From Galaxea fascicularis (lineage: Eukaryota; Cnidaria; Anthozoa; Scleractinia; Euphylliidae), in NCBI GenBank assembly GCA_948470475.1, contig OX419339.1, positions 22,633,782 through 22,697,781 on the forward strand: a stretch of 64,000 nt of DNA, written 5' to 3'. The notes below the pieces were generated by a model. It saw only the letters and a list, made by a program, of their open reading frames with translations. It searched no databases and was not told where the DNA came from. Below, piece after piece: positions 58,801-64,000 of the stretch (position 1 is its first letter; every line of letters starts with the position of its first letter). Position numbers and translations under genes: made by a program.

Positions 58801-59157
58801 TAAGGTAAGTCATATTTGTTCAGGTTCCGCTTAGCCCAGCATAGAATATCAATAATTAAGATTATTGCCAAATTGTTATTGGTAAATCATTTCAATCTGT
58901 GAATGATGTAGATGAAGTGAATCATATGAACTGTGGAAATGAAATCAAATGAAGACTGATCCTCGCAGTTGTGAATGCAATTATATACAATTGTGTAAAG
59001 AAGTAATTTCTATTGCCTGAGAGTGCTTAGACTTTATATTGAAGAGTGTTGTGAATCCTACAGGACCCCAGGAGGGTGTGGTTATCACCCTGGATGGAGC
59101 TCAAGCAACCTTCATCTCATCTGACAAACTTGTCTTCTCCCTCAAGGGAGGGGAAAT
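31684..59157 (+). CDS. CPSF1: CPSF1, cleavage and polyadenylation specificity factor subunit 1 (5' part, nine exons)
   Basis: Nine exons join in frame: 31684-31827, 34528-34567, 34991-35124, 35494-35574, 39361-39512, 48002-48151, 56173-56312, 58504-58614, 59064-59157. All introns are GT-AG. They give 1,046 coding bases (348 residues plus 2 bases). The product starts [13 protein letters not shown] and contains [49 protein letters not shown] and SLKGGEM, all diagnostic of metazoan CPSF160. The protein is a nuclear beta-propeller scaffold of the mRNA polyadenylation machinery that, with WDR33 and CPSF4, positions the complex on AAUAAA. These exons cover the first propeller. The remaining three quarters lie beyond 64000. 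Confidence 0.95.
31885..32086 (+). mobile_element. 3' end of a SINE or LINE with (GTAGAT)n tail
   Basis: The sequence GACGTTAAAGAATCACTAGG ... CCAAGTGCTGAAAACACG is followed by GTAGATGTAGATGTAGATG (32068-32085), a microsatellite-type tail typical of RTE-related LINEs and their SINEs. Lies in CPSF1 intron 1. No coding sequence. Confidence 0.5.
32182..32258 (-). mobile_element. tRNA-derived SINE head
   Basis: On the minus strand, TAGTCAGCAGAGCA resembles an A box and GGTTCAATTCC is a good B box, about 40 bases apart. The pseudo-acceptor ends do not pair well, so this is a tRNA-derived SINE rather than a functional tRNA gene. It abuts the TIR of the 32253-33970 element. Confidence 0.65.
32253..33970. 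mobile_element. TIR element in CPSF1 intron 1, 1.7 kb
   Basis: GTACCGCTCAAAGGTAAGTT at the left is mirrored by AACTTACCTTTGAGCAGTAC at the right. Arms are about 60 bp and also share the GAGACGTGTCTCG motif. The interior has tandem repeats (33000-33390) and a diverged direct duplication (32710-32815 and 32870-32975). No transposase. Confidence 0.83.
33000..33390. repeat. Degenerate tandem array, about six units of 60-68 bp
   Basis: The motif GGTTTCA(T/C)G(A/C)TCAAAGCG...GTCGCATGTTCACAAGTTT recurs. A similar motif forms an array at 54250-54437 and 55261-55370 inside another element, suggesting related element families. Confidence 0.75.
34528..34567 (+). CDS. CPSF1: CPSF1 exon 2
   Basis: 40 bases between TTTACAG and GTTAGT. 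Encodes [13 protein letters not shown] and the first base of an Asp codon. Poorly conserved loop; retained because it is the only small exon that keeps the frame between exons 1 and 3. Confidence 0.82.
34991..35124 (+). CDS. CPSF1: CPSF1 exon 3
   Basis: 134 bases after TTTCAG; reads [20 protein letters not shown] then LLMSFKDAK, ending in phase 0 before GTGCCT. Confidence 0.95.
35494..35574 (+). CDS. CPSF1: CPSF1 exon 4
   Basis: 27 codons, [20 protein letters not shown] then FEDDKIK, between ATTATAG and GTTTGT. Confidence 0.95.
35770..36575 (+). repeat. GCGAAA minisatellite, forward arm
   Basis: About 12 units, each an imperfect 34-bp hairpin separated by variable AT-rich spacers (TCTAAATATGTATGGGCACC type). 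Confidence 0.9.
36815..36995 (+). pseudogene. LINE reverse transcriptase fragment
   Basis: [20 protein letters not shown] and [24 protein letters not shown] match the start of the RT domain of CR1/jockey-group LINEs. It ends at a short duplicated motif CCACTGCACGGTG (36988 and 37010). Confidence 0.75.
37630..38045 (-). repeat. GCGAAA minisatellite, inverted arm
   Basis: About six 66-bp units with CGCCGTTAATGAAATTTCAA then TAACTGCGAAATATTTTCTC, more homogeneous than the forward arm. Confidence 0.9.
38215..38508 (+). pseudogene. Tc1-like transposase N-terminus
   Basis: [20 protein letters not shown] then [14 protein letters not shown] matches the paired-type helix-turn-helix DNA-binding region of Tc1-like transposases (the SGRP motif included). 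The catalytic DDE domain is absent; the sequence after 38508 is not recognisably transposase. Confidence 0.65.
38940..39030. repeat. CG-rich inverted repeat
   Basis: TTGCCGCG...AATTCACCGCGG is mirrored by CCGCGGTGAATTCGCGGCAA, with further CCGCGG motifs between. Confidence 0.75.
39361..39512 (+). CDS. CPSF1: CPSF1 exon 5
   Basis: 152 bases after CTACAG. Reads [20 protein letters not shown] then [21 protein letters not shown]. Ends in phase 2 before GTGCTT. Confidence 0.95.
39985..42442. mobile_element. TIR element with CTAACGG subterminal repeats (intron 5)
   Basis: GTGACCCTCCACGGGAAAAC is mirrored by GTTTTCCCATGGGTCAC. Both ends carry many copies of CTAACGG and GGATAGTTAACGG-like motifs (39990-40160 and 42205-42420). 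ATTT flanks both sides. A 790-bp element is inserted at 40165. The same family occurs at 48213-55949. An open frame at 41240-41557 is unrecognised. Confidence 0.85.
40165..40954. mobile_element. Mutator-like MITE with 9-bp target duplication
   Basis: Inverted ends start GGACGTATACAAAACATGGA (left) and GGACATATACAAAACATGGA (right, complement). They continue through tandem GTCCATGGACCACCC units (40195-40255 and 40872-40940). TTGTCCTAA flanks both ends (40156-40164 and 40955-40963). A 9-bp duplication is typical of Mutator-like elements. No transposase. Confidence 0.9.
42439..42608. repeat. Tandem duplication, 85 bp x 2
   Basis: TATGGACTAAAA at 42446 recurs at 42531, with near-identical sequence through TTGATTTTAATATGTGAGTC. 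Confidence 0.9.
42610..43110 (-). pseudogene. LINE reverse transcriptase remnant
   Basis: The minus strand reads [13 protein letters not shown] (catalytic YADD), then after frame changes [20 protein letters not shown] and [14 protein letters not shown], as in the RT thumb of CR1/L2- or jockey-group LINEs. Multiple stops. In CPSF1 intron 5. Confidence 0.78.
43105..43403. repeat. Direct duplication of a 60-bp motif
   Basis: TCAAAGATGGAGTATTTTCC followed by GCGTCTTTGTA occurs at about 43107 and 43340. Confidence 0.75.
43430..43569 (+). pseudogene. Possible BEN-domain C-terminal fragment
   Basis: [20 protein letters not shown] then [20 protein letters not shown] resembles the C-terminal helices of BEN-type domains. 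Too short for certainty; it may derive from a repeat-borne gene. Terminates at TAG 43567-43569. Confidence 0.25.
44311..45720 (+). pseudogene. LINE remnant, pre-RT and RT (CR1/L2 or jockey group)
   Basis: The open stretch 44311-45069 holds the pre-RT linker ([20 protein letters not shown]) and the start of RT ([20 protein letters not shown]). RT continues in other frames with [34 protein letters not shown] (motif A), [11 protein letters not shown] at the YxDD position (the Asp pair replaced by Asn-Gly), and [13 protein letters not shown]. Sequence between about 45355 and 45450 is shortened. The element is dead. Confidence 0.84.
46920..47402 (-). pseudogene. LINE reverse transcriptase remnant
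   Basis: The minus strand reads [20 protein letters not shown] (motif A; one Asp replaced by Val), then [20 protein letters not shown] and FADIH where YADD is expected. Several stops. In CPSF1 intron 5. Confidence 0.78.
47556..47608. repeat. Short hairpin
   Basis: AGCTGTGGTGAATGAGAATC is mirrored by GATTCTCATTTACCACAGCT around a 13-base loop region; one mismatch. Confidence 0.85.
48002..48151 (+). CDS. CPSF1: CPSF1 exon 6
   Basis: 150 bases after CTTACAG. Reads [20 protein letters not shown] then [20 protein letters not shown], ending before GTAAGT within a Gly codon. Confidence 0.96.
48367..48625. repeat. TCGGCCGA/TCGGTCGATA array, left arm
   Basis: CG-rich 8-12 bp motifs (CGGTCGATA, GTCGGCCGA) repeated about 20 times in a locally AT-rich region. 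Largely complementary to the right array. Confidence 0.9.
48737..49440 (-). pseudogene. hAT transposase C-terminal exon and element end
   Basis: CAGGCCCGTAGCCAGG at 48737 is a hAT-type terminus. The minus strand 49391-49092 encodes [20 protein letters not shown] then [20 protein letters not shown] and [13 protein letters not shown], the hAT dimerisation domain. A splice acceptor-like TTTAG sits at about 49441-49445 (minus strand). The rest of the transposase and the opposite terminus are missing. Confidence 0.8.
49690..52740 (+). mobile_element. Penelope-like retroelement, catalytically disabled
   Basis: The core is the 842-codon RT ORF (50051-52579), followed in the same frame, after TAG, by 26 readable codons to TAA at 52658. 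Upstream, 49739-50032 is an open frame of 97 codons (basic, ending [15 protein letters not shown]) that may be 5' leader or an accessory ORF. No GIY-YIG domain follows. Limits are approximate. Confidence 0.8.
50051..52579 (+). CDS. Penelope-like reverse transcriptase, 842 codons, lacking the catalytic Asp-Asp
   Basis: The longest open frame in the window. The N-terminal ~330 residues are charged, with a coiled-coil-like stretch (about 105-185) and a very basic [18 protein letters not shown] segment (about 265-285). The RT domain follows: [50 protein letters not shown] (motif A Asp, about residue 563), [42 protein letters not shown]. At residues 661-666 it reads RYIFSL; Penelope-like RTs normally have RYIDDI followed by FSL here, so three residues including both catalytic Asp are absent. 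TAG at 52577 ends the ORF and the family C-terminus continues in frame beyond. Likely inactive as a polymerase. Confidence 0.9.
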   Translation: MSHLDDSMAQYLEPSYGENDENDITPPRTPEFRCDTDDNILDDHLLLDTQNNDIDTENSPPPSQPRPRYIPQQNHKSPPKKQSDELPNKDLHKRGLRRKFTDRKTVEAKIAKTELSIEKLEKHITNRTCPRSLQYSAKPNIALDMIFEKQLRDIKLNAEQSLVSALTQVHKRKLENQKRKLKANSENAAHKHKPSLTRHPLNKMHSAKNIVNNNSVNLADLQKQISDLKEIVCIHVLKNKKDECYNSLFSDSTNNGHNNNQHSAKNKRRKKRRNTLKNRRQAREREINEKFLKNLSSHKLTDNQVSVLSKGLKFIPTPATNETKIRQQLLRDFEQFARRMRLQYIFHGQNKEPHPFHVKSNWMPQVQPSVALESYLENVKTQLAEIPITKPKNNLSRNEAIALMELKNNPAINLRKADKGTTTVIMNKTDKINEAKVQLDNREHYEPLKAPVVKTTKERVNDLINRLHQGKHIDDMTKKWLSQTPNPPRTPIFYTLTKIHQPKPVGRPIISGCDGPTERISSFVDTLLQPIAQKQQSFIKDTTDFINFIEKTKIGQYTILVSMDVSSLYTNIPQEEGTETVCKAYETFHNYNPPVPTRFLREMLDLILKENSFQFNGDNYLQTHGTAMGTKMAVSFANIFMAEIESKLIRQSEIKPKEWKRYIFSLWDCNKKDVDCFIEQANKFHSTIKFTAEISENEITFLDTVVFKGERFENESILDIKTHHKPTETFQYTHFKSCHPPGVKSGFIKGEAMRLLRTNSSTTFEESLVKFKQRLRAHGYPKPIIERSLSGVNFASRQSALTQNKITNARVLPFVTTYHPAVNSLKQTMMEHWGLIQNQPLL
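52741..53041. other. Unassigned interior of the 5.1-kb element
   Basis: No protein similarity seen; the open frame on the minus strand here is unrecognised. Confidence 0.35.
53042..53412. repeat. TCGGCCGA/TCGGTCGATA array, right arm, internally duplicated
   Basis: Two diverged copies of about 190 bp (53045-53232 and 53250-53432). Both begin GGTGAAGTATCGGCCG and both end with CACATGATCC, so the element terminus itself was copied. Confidence 0.85.
53441..54240. other. Host-element sequence between insertions
   Basis: Belongs to the 48213-55949 element. Contains CTAACG motifs at 53450-53610 and a diverged direct duplication (TCTGATGCAAATTTTAGGAT at about 53780 and 54118). No gene. Confidence 0.5.
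54245..55375. repeat. Tandem array (about 60 bp units) split by an insertion
   Basis: Units of GAGTTATAAAACGAGGCTTC...AAAGCG(T/C)GAGTTCGTAAA occupy 54245-54446 and 55261-55375. The 54447-55260 element interrupts them. Confidence 0.8.
54447..55260. mobile_element. Mutator-like MITE with 9-bp target duplication
   Basis: CATAAGTACTAAAACAAGGA at the left is mirrored at the right (complement starts CCATAAGTACTAAAAC). The ends continue with tandem AAACCACCTACAACCACC units. AATGAATTA flanks both sides (54438-54446 and 55261-55269). About 0.8 kb, like the 40165-40954 element but with different ends. The open frame 54585-54947 is not a known protein. Confidence 0.88.
56173..56312 (+). CDS. CPSF1: CPSF1 exon 7
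   Basis: 140 bases after TTCTAG. Reads [20 protein letters not shown] then [20 protein letters not shown] and VPKPIG, ending in phase before GTTGGT. Confidence 0.95.
56313..57240. other. CPSF1 intron 7, no feature recognised
   Basis: AT-rich intron sequence without a recognisable element. Confidence 0.45.
57241..57529. mobile_element. 289-bp MITE with TIRs of about 95 bp
   Basis: GAGTACTAAAGTGATGATGT is mirrored by GTGACATCACACTTTAGTACTC. The arms match almost perfectly through CAAGAGGCCTGCTTG, leaving about 100 bases between. A TA target is possible at GAGTA/TACTC. In CPSF1 intron 7. Confidence 0.92.
57559..57805 (+). mobile_element. Internally deleted, nonautonomous Crypton-like copy
   Basis: 57562-57625 matches the complement of 23396-23335 (GGGTATTGTCCCGAATGATC). 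57635-57800 matches the complement of 20995-20815 (GTCTTCAGTCGTGTAATAAA and the GGGAGAATATTGGCCCT hairpin). The join falls near a GCGTTG/GTTGT motif present in both parents. The recombinase gene is absent. In CPSF1 intron 7, in the opposite orientation to the long copy. Confidence 0.85.
58504..58614 (+). CDS. CPSF1: CPSF1 exon 8
   Basis: 111 bases after TTTGACAG. Reads [20 protein letters not shown] then [16 protein letters not shown], ending before GTAAGA. Confidence 0.96.
58895..59010. repeat. Short dispersed repeat shared with intron 5
   Basis: GTGAATGATGTAGATGAAGT...GAACTGTGGAAATGAAATCA resembles 41048-41100 (GTGAATGATGTAAATGAAAT...GAACTGCGGAAATTGAATCA). Confidence 0.45.
59064..59157 (+). 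CDS. CPSF1: CPSF1 exon 9
   Basis: 94 bases after CCTACAG. Reads [20 protein letters not shown] then [10 protein letters not shown], ending before GTAAGA. It is the last exon I can find; the next expected conserved block is not visible before 64000. Confidence 0.94.
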
Positions 59158-62100
59158 GTAAGATGATCCATGCTTATTGTTATATATTTCATTTATTTAA
59201 CCCTGTTGTACTCTATCCTTTTTCTGGTTAGGTGAAAGATCATTGAATATTGTTTAATTTGGAGGGACAAAAGAGAATTACCATGAAATTTTTGCTGATC
59301 TGCGAGTTTGTGTGGTACACTAGTTGAGTAGCTCACACTATAGTCATTGAGTCTGTTGACTGTTCATCTGTCCATAATTTCCTAGGGAGCAATGAAACCA
59401 ATCACACAAAAAAATTGCATCATCTTTTAAGTTTAATCAAGGCTCTTGTTGCATTATGTGGTGCAACAACGATGCTTTACTTTACCATTGGTTGCATGTT
59501 ATTTGCTTGTCATGTCTTCAGTTTGTTTTGTGTGTGGTAAGTAAAATTTCTTTGTTTTGGCCATGGTTTCGGGCAGAATTGCATCACGGAGTTATGTCAG
59601 TATTCAGAGGATGTATATCAGGTGTATAGCAGACAATTGTGTTTATTTTGCAACAAGTTTAATTCATTTTGTGGGAGGTGAATAGAAACAAGAAGGAAAA
59701 ATAGCGAACCAGATGTTTGTATGGCACTTGGCATACTGTACATTCCATATACAGTCAGATATGAAACTGCAGCCATAAAAACCAGTCAAATGAAAACAGT
59801 CAAATGGAAAAACAAAATAATTTCATCAAGGTACTACATTGTACAAATGACTAACGAAAGATATCCTTGGACAAATTTGTTTTGATCAAACCAACAATGA
59901 TGCAATCATGTGTAAAATGTAATGTACAGGTCACTCTTCTGGGGGCTTCCAACCAAAGCGTGTGACATAAATTTTGAACTGTTAACTTTGTGTACTGTCA
60001 CATAATTCCGCTGGGTAAAAATCATTTACCTTTTTTCCTGATACTTTATCATGCATGCCAGTGGCTTTATTTGTTTTCATCAATAATATTGAAACAGTAC
60101 CAATTCACCATGTGTTACGAAGTATGGAGTTACATTTTACACGAAAATTAAACCCTTTGAGGTGGATAGCCCACACATACCTTGCCTTAGCCTATGGGTA
60201 CCTATTTTTGTATTGTGCATGGGAAGTAATTTTTGAGAGACTGTTTTTTTCTTGTTGAGTATTAATTTTGGCAATCTTCAGGAAATCACATTTAACTGGG
60301 ATTACAACATTTTGCTTTTGGTTTAAAACTCCATGCAGTTGAAAAGTGAAGCAACATACAGAGATGTAAAAGATGGTAATCAGTGTTGCAAAAAATTATT
60401 GTTTGTGTTTAAGAGACAAGAATCCAAAGTCTGTTGTTTTGAACTTCTTTCTTGTTTAATAAAATTACAAAATTGAATACAACATTTTGGCTACAAAAAG
60501 AGGCCAAATGAAGGCAAAAAAACCCCCAAAGAAATCAGTGACACTATCGTTAACTCGTGGATATGGCCATGGAAGTGGCTGTTAATGCTATGGCTTTAAC
60601 TAAAAGGTGGCTTTAATTTACAATAGTTTTAAATGATCCTTGAAATGTAATAGTGACCATTTCTAAACTTTTTAAAAAATAACAAAAATACTGGGGTTTT
60701 CGCCTGGAACACTGTAAGTGAGACCCATATCCGGAATTTACACTCGAAGTGAAATGAGCACTCCCTTCCCTCCCCCCCCCCCCTTATTTCATATGGGAGT
60801 TCCCCCTGGGTTTCCTAGTAGAGATGGAACCTAGCATGCTAGCAGGAATTATTTTAGGATGGTGAAACATATGAAGTACAGTAGAATACCATTAATTCGA
60901 GCAGTTACCAAGTCAATCGCTTTGGTATAGTTTGAATCTACAATGTCCCAGGTTTGAATGATTATGTACAGGTAGCAGTGAGGGCAGTGCTGTTTGATAA
61001 CATTTGCTAGAGTGATTATATTTTTGTATTTTGTAACTGGCTACTCTAATAAAAATATTTAGCATTGTTAATGCTATCACACAAGGAATAAACACTGGTT
61101 TACAAACAGGTGTCAGTGACTGAGTTGCACAGGTGCAATGCCCATTTTTAAAGTTCATTCATCCTTGTACACCTCACTGAAAATATTGCATTTGGAAAAC
61201 AGGGTTTAAGAACATGAAAATTCTTTTAGCAACAATACTAAATTGGCAGCCAAGCTAGTCCCCTCTTAAAAATTTGAATTTCTACCTAGTAACTGCAAAC
61301 AAATGGTTGTATGACAAAATGTGATGTGACCCACAGTGTCATGCCATCAATATGTAGAAGCAAATATGTCTGCTTAGATGGCTCCGCTATAAACATAACT
61401 TTTACCAACTGGTGCACTACTTAAATTTGTTTTGATTTCACCAAACTATTAAGGTAGCCCTTGAAAATCTCTAGACAAAGCTGATCCTTATATCATGATT
61501 TAGTTATTGTGGTATTAATAGAAATGCAGAGACATTCAAGTTTTCAAGTGCAATCTAATTCTGCACTTGAACTGTCACATTGAAAAGAAATGCAAAAAAA
61601 CAAACAAACAAACAAAAACCTTAACACAAGGATCCACAAAGGTTAGTAGAACTTGGAGTGCACCATGAAACTTTACCAGATTTTGCCAACTGGTAGTATA
61701 CTAGCAGAGGTATTTCCCATATCACAAAAGGAGACAAAAGTCTCGGGGGAATGACGACAAATTTCCATTTGAGGTAGAATAAAAACTAAATTTTTTAATC
61801 AAATCATTTATCTTGCCTGACAACAAAAATCATGGGTTTCAAATGACGACTGGACCCATCAAATGGAAAGATTAATTATTTACAGTGTTGTACTTGAGTT
61901 AAACGAAGAAATAATGCAAACGAAAAGGGTGAGACACTCTTGTTGAACAACACCATGGAATAGAGAATGATGTAAACACGATTTATTCGTCAAAACAAAA
62001 TGAAGCAATAAAAAACTTAAAGTAGAAAGCCAATGAATCAAAGATGAGTTGCACTTACCAAAACAGTGATATTTATTTAGCTTGGCACTAACTACTATCT

Positions 62101-62725
62101 GAAGCAGACTCTTGTATAACACAAAAATGGATCGAAACTGTGCTCGCCAAATACACGTTGCAGACAAACCACCATCTTGACCATTGACACCTCAACTCGA
62201 AAAGACTTCCACCGACTGCAAAACGATTGTAACGTTAAATATGTTTAATTGGACCCCTCTGACTTATCTTGGTAGGAGCCAAGATCAAATGCAACTGACA
62301 ACACATAAATTACACACAACTTAAATATACACAATCGGGTACATGCCACGCAGAGTATTCGCACGCACCAAATTCTAATTACCTTTGCAAATAAACACAA
62401 GAGTTTTTGTCTTGCTTTTCGCGGTAGTATTTTTTATTTGGCTTGCTGACGACCTTTTTATGAAAGCTTTATCGTTAACCTTTTAGTTGCCCAATTTTGC
62501 AGCGCACAAAATCACGTGATTGCAAACAAATAAAATTTATGTGCCTGCGCAGTCAAAAGTCTCCCTTGCTAGTGGCATGGGATTGGTTAATTATTACACT
62601 TCTGGTTACACCGGAGTGAGTGATTGAGTGACTCACTTGCATGCAGAATGCCACTAACACTCATGGATGCTGAAGGCATACACGAGTAAAAACGAAGCAA
62701 GAAGATATACAATTCGAAAAACATA
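59158..62725. other. CPSF1 intron 9, mostly unassigned
   Basis: No CPSF1 exon, transposase or RT motif recognised. Contains a 12-C homopolymer near 60772 and A-rich CAAA repeats near 61595-61615. Confidence 0.45.
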
Positions 62726-62728
62726 CAG

Positions 62729-62752
62729 CCACACACACACACACACACACAC
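62729..62752. repeat. CA dinucleotide microsatellite
   Basis: About 12 uninterrupted AC repeats. Confidence 0.95.
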
Positions 62753-63029
62753 AAAAAAGACAAAATTTTGCTGGAGCTTCTTTTTTGCAAGAATGCAGAA
62801 ATTGTAAATATCTTATAATCTATAAAAATTTGTGCCACATGGTAGGTGTTTTAAATTATATTTTAAAGAGGTACACCCAGGGCTTGGGAACAAACATCAA
62901 CTTAATTGAAAATCAATTAAATTGAACTTAATGGGTTCTCACTTAAAAAGGGCATTCCTCATCCAAAAAAAATACTTCTTATTAACAATGACACACGCAC
63001 TACTAAAATACATGAATTACACTTCTTAC

Positions 63030-63180
63030 AATACAGCTACTTACACTTGCCCTTGTGCCTGACAATACCACAGTCTACTTACAATCAAACAATTTACGTA
63101 CAATACTTATAGTACAATATGGGATACTTGCTACAATACAGTGCAATGCAATACAATACAGTATAACACAATACTACTTA
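63030..63180. repeat. ACAATAC-rich simple sequence
   Basis: Dense repeats of ACAATAC/TACAATA (for example 63097-63180), upstream of the LINE tail region. Confidence 0.6.
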
Positions 63181-63349
63181 TAAAACATTGTAATAATTAT
63201 TGTGACTGCCTAGAAAGAAAAGAGAAGTATCAACTTCAAATTCATTGACTCAAATTAGACCACCCTGGTACAATTGCACACACCACTGTTACATGTGCAC
63301 ACTTTCAAACTTCAGCAACCTATAGCACTTGACCTGTAGCTTATTTAAT

Positions 63350-64000
63350 AAACGTTTTCCATTTTTAGCCTGAAATCGTGTTATGATTGATTTGCCTTTA
63401 ACCGCTATAAGCTTTTCAGTGTTCTATTTACTTTGAACCATAGCTTCAAATTGTGAAAAAAACAGGGACACAACTATTTTTCTGACAATTCCACAAACAC
63501 AGCTTACCTAAAATGATGAGATAGTTAAGCAAGTCAGATTTCTGATGTAATATTCCAATTATGATACTTTTATATTCAAGTTTCCTTTGTTTTTTAGTTA
63601 GTGATAACCAATAGTTTTCAAAATCATTCCAAAATTTTTTAGAATGAGCTCACTGAAAAAATGGGTGCTTGATTGTCTCTTGAGATGCTTTACTGAATCT
63701 GCAGAGATCATTTTGAATCATCCCTATTTTCGCTAATCGGGAATTTGAAAACAGAATGTCATTCAATATTTTGAACTGAAAATATTGTACAAATGTTTCA
63801 CTGATGACAGATTTTATCAGTGTGAAAGCCTGAATCTAACTTCATCTTCACTAAGAGAAAATTTCAACATCAATTCGGAGAAACCTCTGGAATGTGTTGC
63901 TTTTTCCTGAATCAATAAGGCATAAAAGTCTTTACTTTTGCTCGATGCAGAGTCAAGTTTCAAGTTCAAGTTCAAGTTTATTAAGAATAAAACTGAAACA
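63350..64000 (-). pseudogene. Tx1/L1-like LINE C-terminus, runs off the window
   Basis: The minus strand reads SKKFWNDFENYWLSLTKKQR then LEYKSIIIGILHQKSDLLNY and LIILGKLCLWNCQKN, matching the conserved C-terminus of Tx1/L1-like LINEs. Stops are scattered. The upstream parts of the element would lie beyond 64000. Confidence 0.75.

Noticed and set aside
60055..60258. 67-codon open frame in CPSF1 intron 9 considered as the next exon
   Set aside because: It lacks the conserved block expected after SLKGGEM in CPSF1 and has no suitable splice sites in phase.
61880..62185. Possible minus-strand first exon with a GTAAGT donor near 62060
   Set aside because: Only a start codon and one donor-like site; no family similarity and no second exon found.

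Overview
This is a piece of an animal nuclear genome: AT-rich, sparse in genes, with GT-AG introns and dense old transposons. The mix of elements (Penelope-like, Tx1/L1-like and CR1/L2-like LINEs, Ty3/gypsy, a Crypton tyrosine-recombinase element, hAT, PIF/Harbinger, Tc1-like, a tRNA-derived SINE and many foldback elements) fits a cnidarian, probably a stony coral or sea anemone. That species call is inference.

The one host gene I can support is CPSF1, the 160-kDa subunit of the cleavage and polyadenylation specificity factor. Nine in-frame coding exons lie on the + strand between 31684 and 59157. They encode the first ~348 residues of a protein that is normally ~1,400 residues, so the gene runs off the right edge. 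The introns are large because transposons fill them.

Layout. 1-3116: giant inverted repeat (arms ~1 kb) with a MITE inside a MITE in its loop. 4.1-6.2 kb: minisatellites and a TIR element. 6.8-10.4 kb: two halves of a Tx1/L1-like LINE in opposite orientation. 10.4-13.4 kb: two foldback elements sharing a terminal motif. 13.5-18.1 kb: complete Ty3/gypsy element with LTRs, PBS, PPT and 5-bp TSD. 18.4-20.7 kb: LINE remnant split by a Penelope-like remnant, then a second LINE remnant. 20.8-23.5 kb: Crypton-like element. 23.5-31.5 kb: nested TIR elements, a Harbinger remnant and a MITE just upstream of CPSF1. 31.7-64 kb: CPSF1 with its transposon-filled introns.

The most notable structure is a nest in CPSF1 intron 6 (48213-55949). 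An element with subterminal CTAACGG repeats has been entered by a 5.1-kb TIR element (8-bp TSD) that holds a hAT remnant and a Penelope-like element. The latter has a long open 842-codon ORF that lacks its catalytic Asp-Asp pair. A separate ~0.8-kb element with a 9-bp TSD entered the same host. A related CTAACGG-family element in intron 5 (39985-42442) carries its own 0.8-kb insertion with a 9-bp TSD. A short deletion derivative of the Crypton-like element lies in intron 7. Nothing here looks like a new multi-gene system; the interest is in mobile-element architecture.
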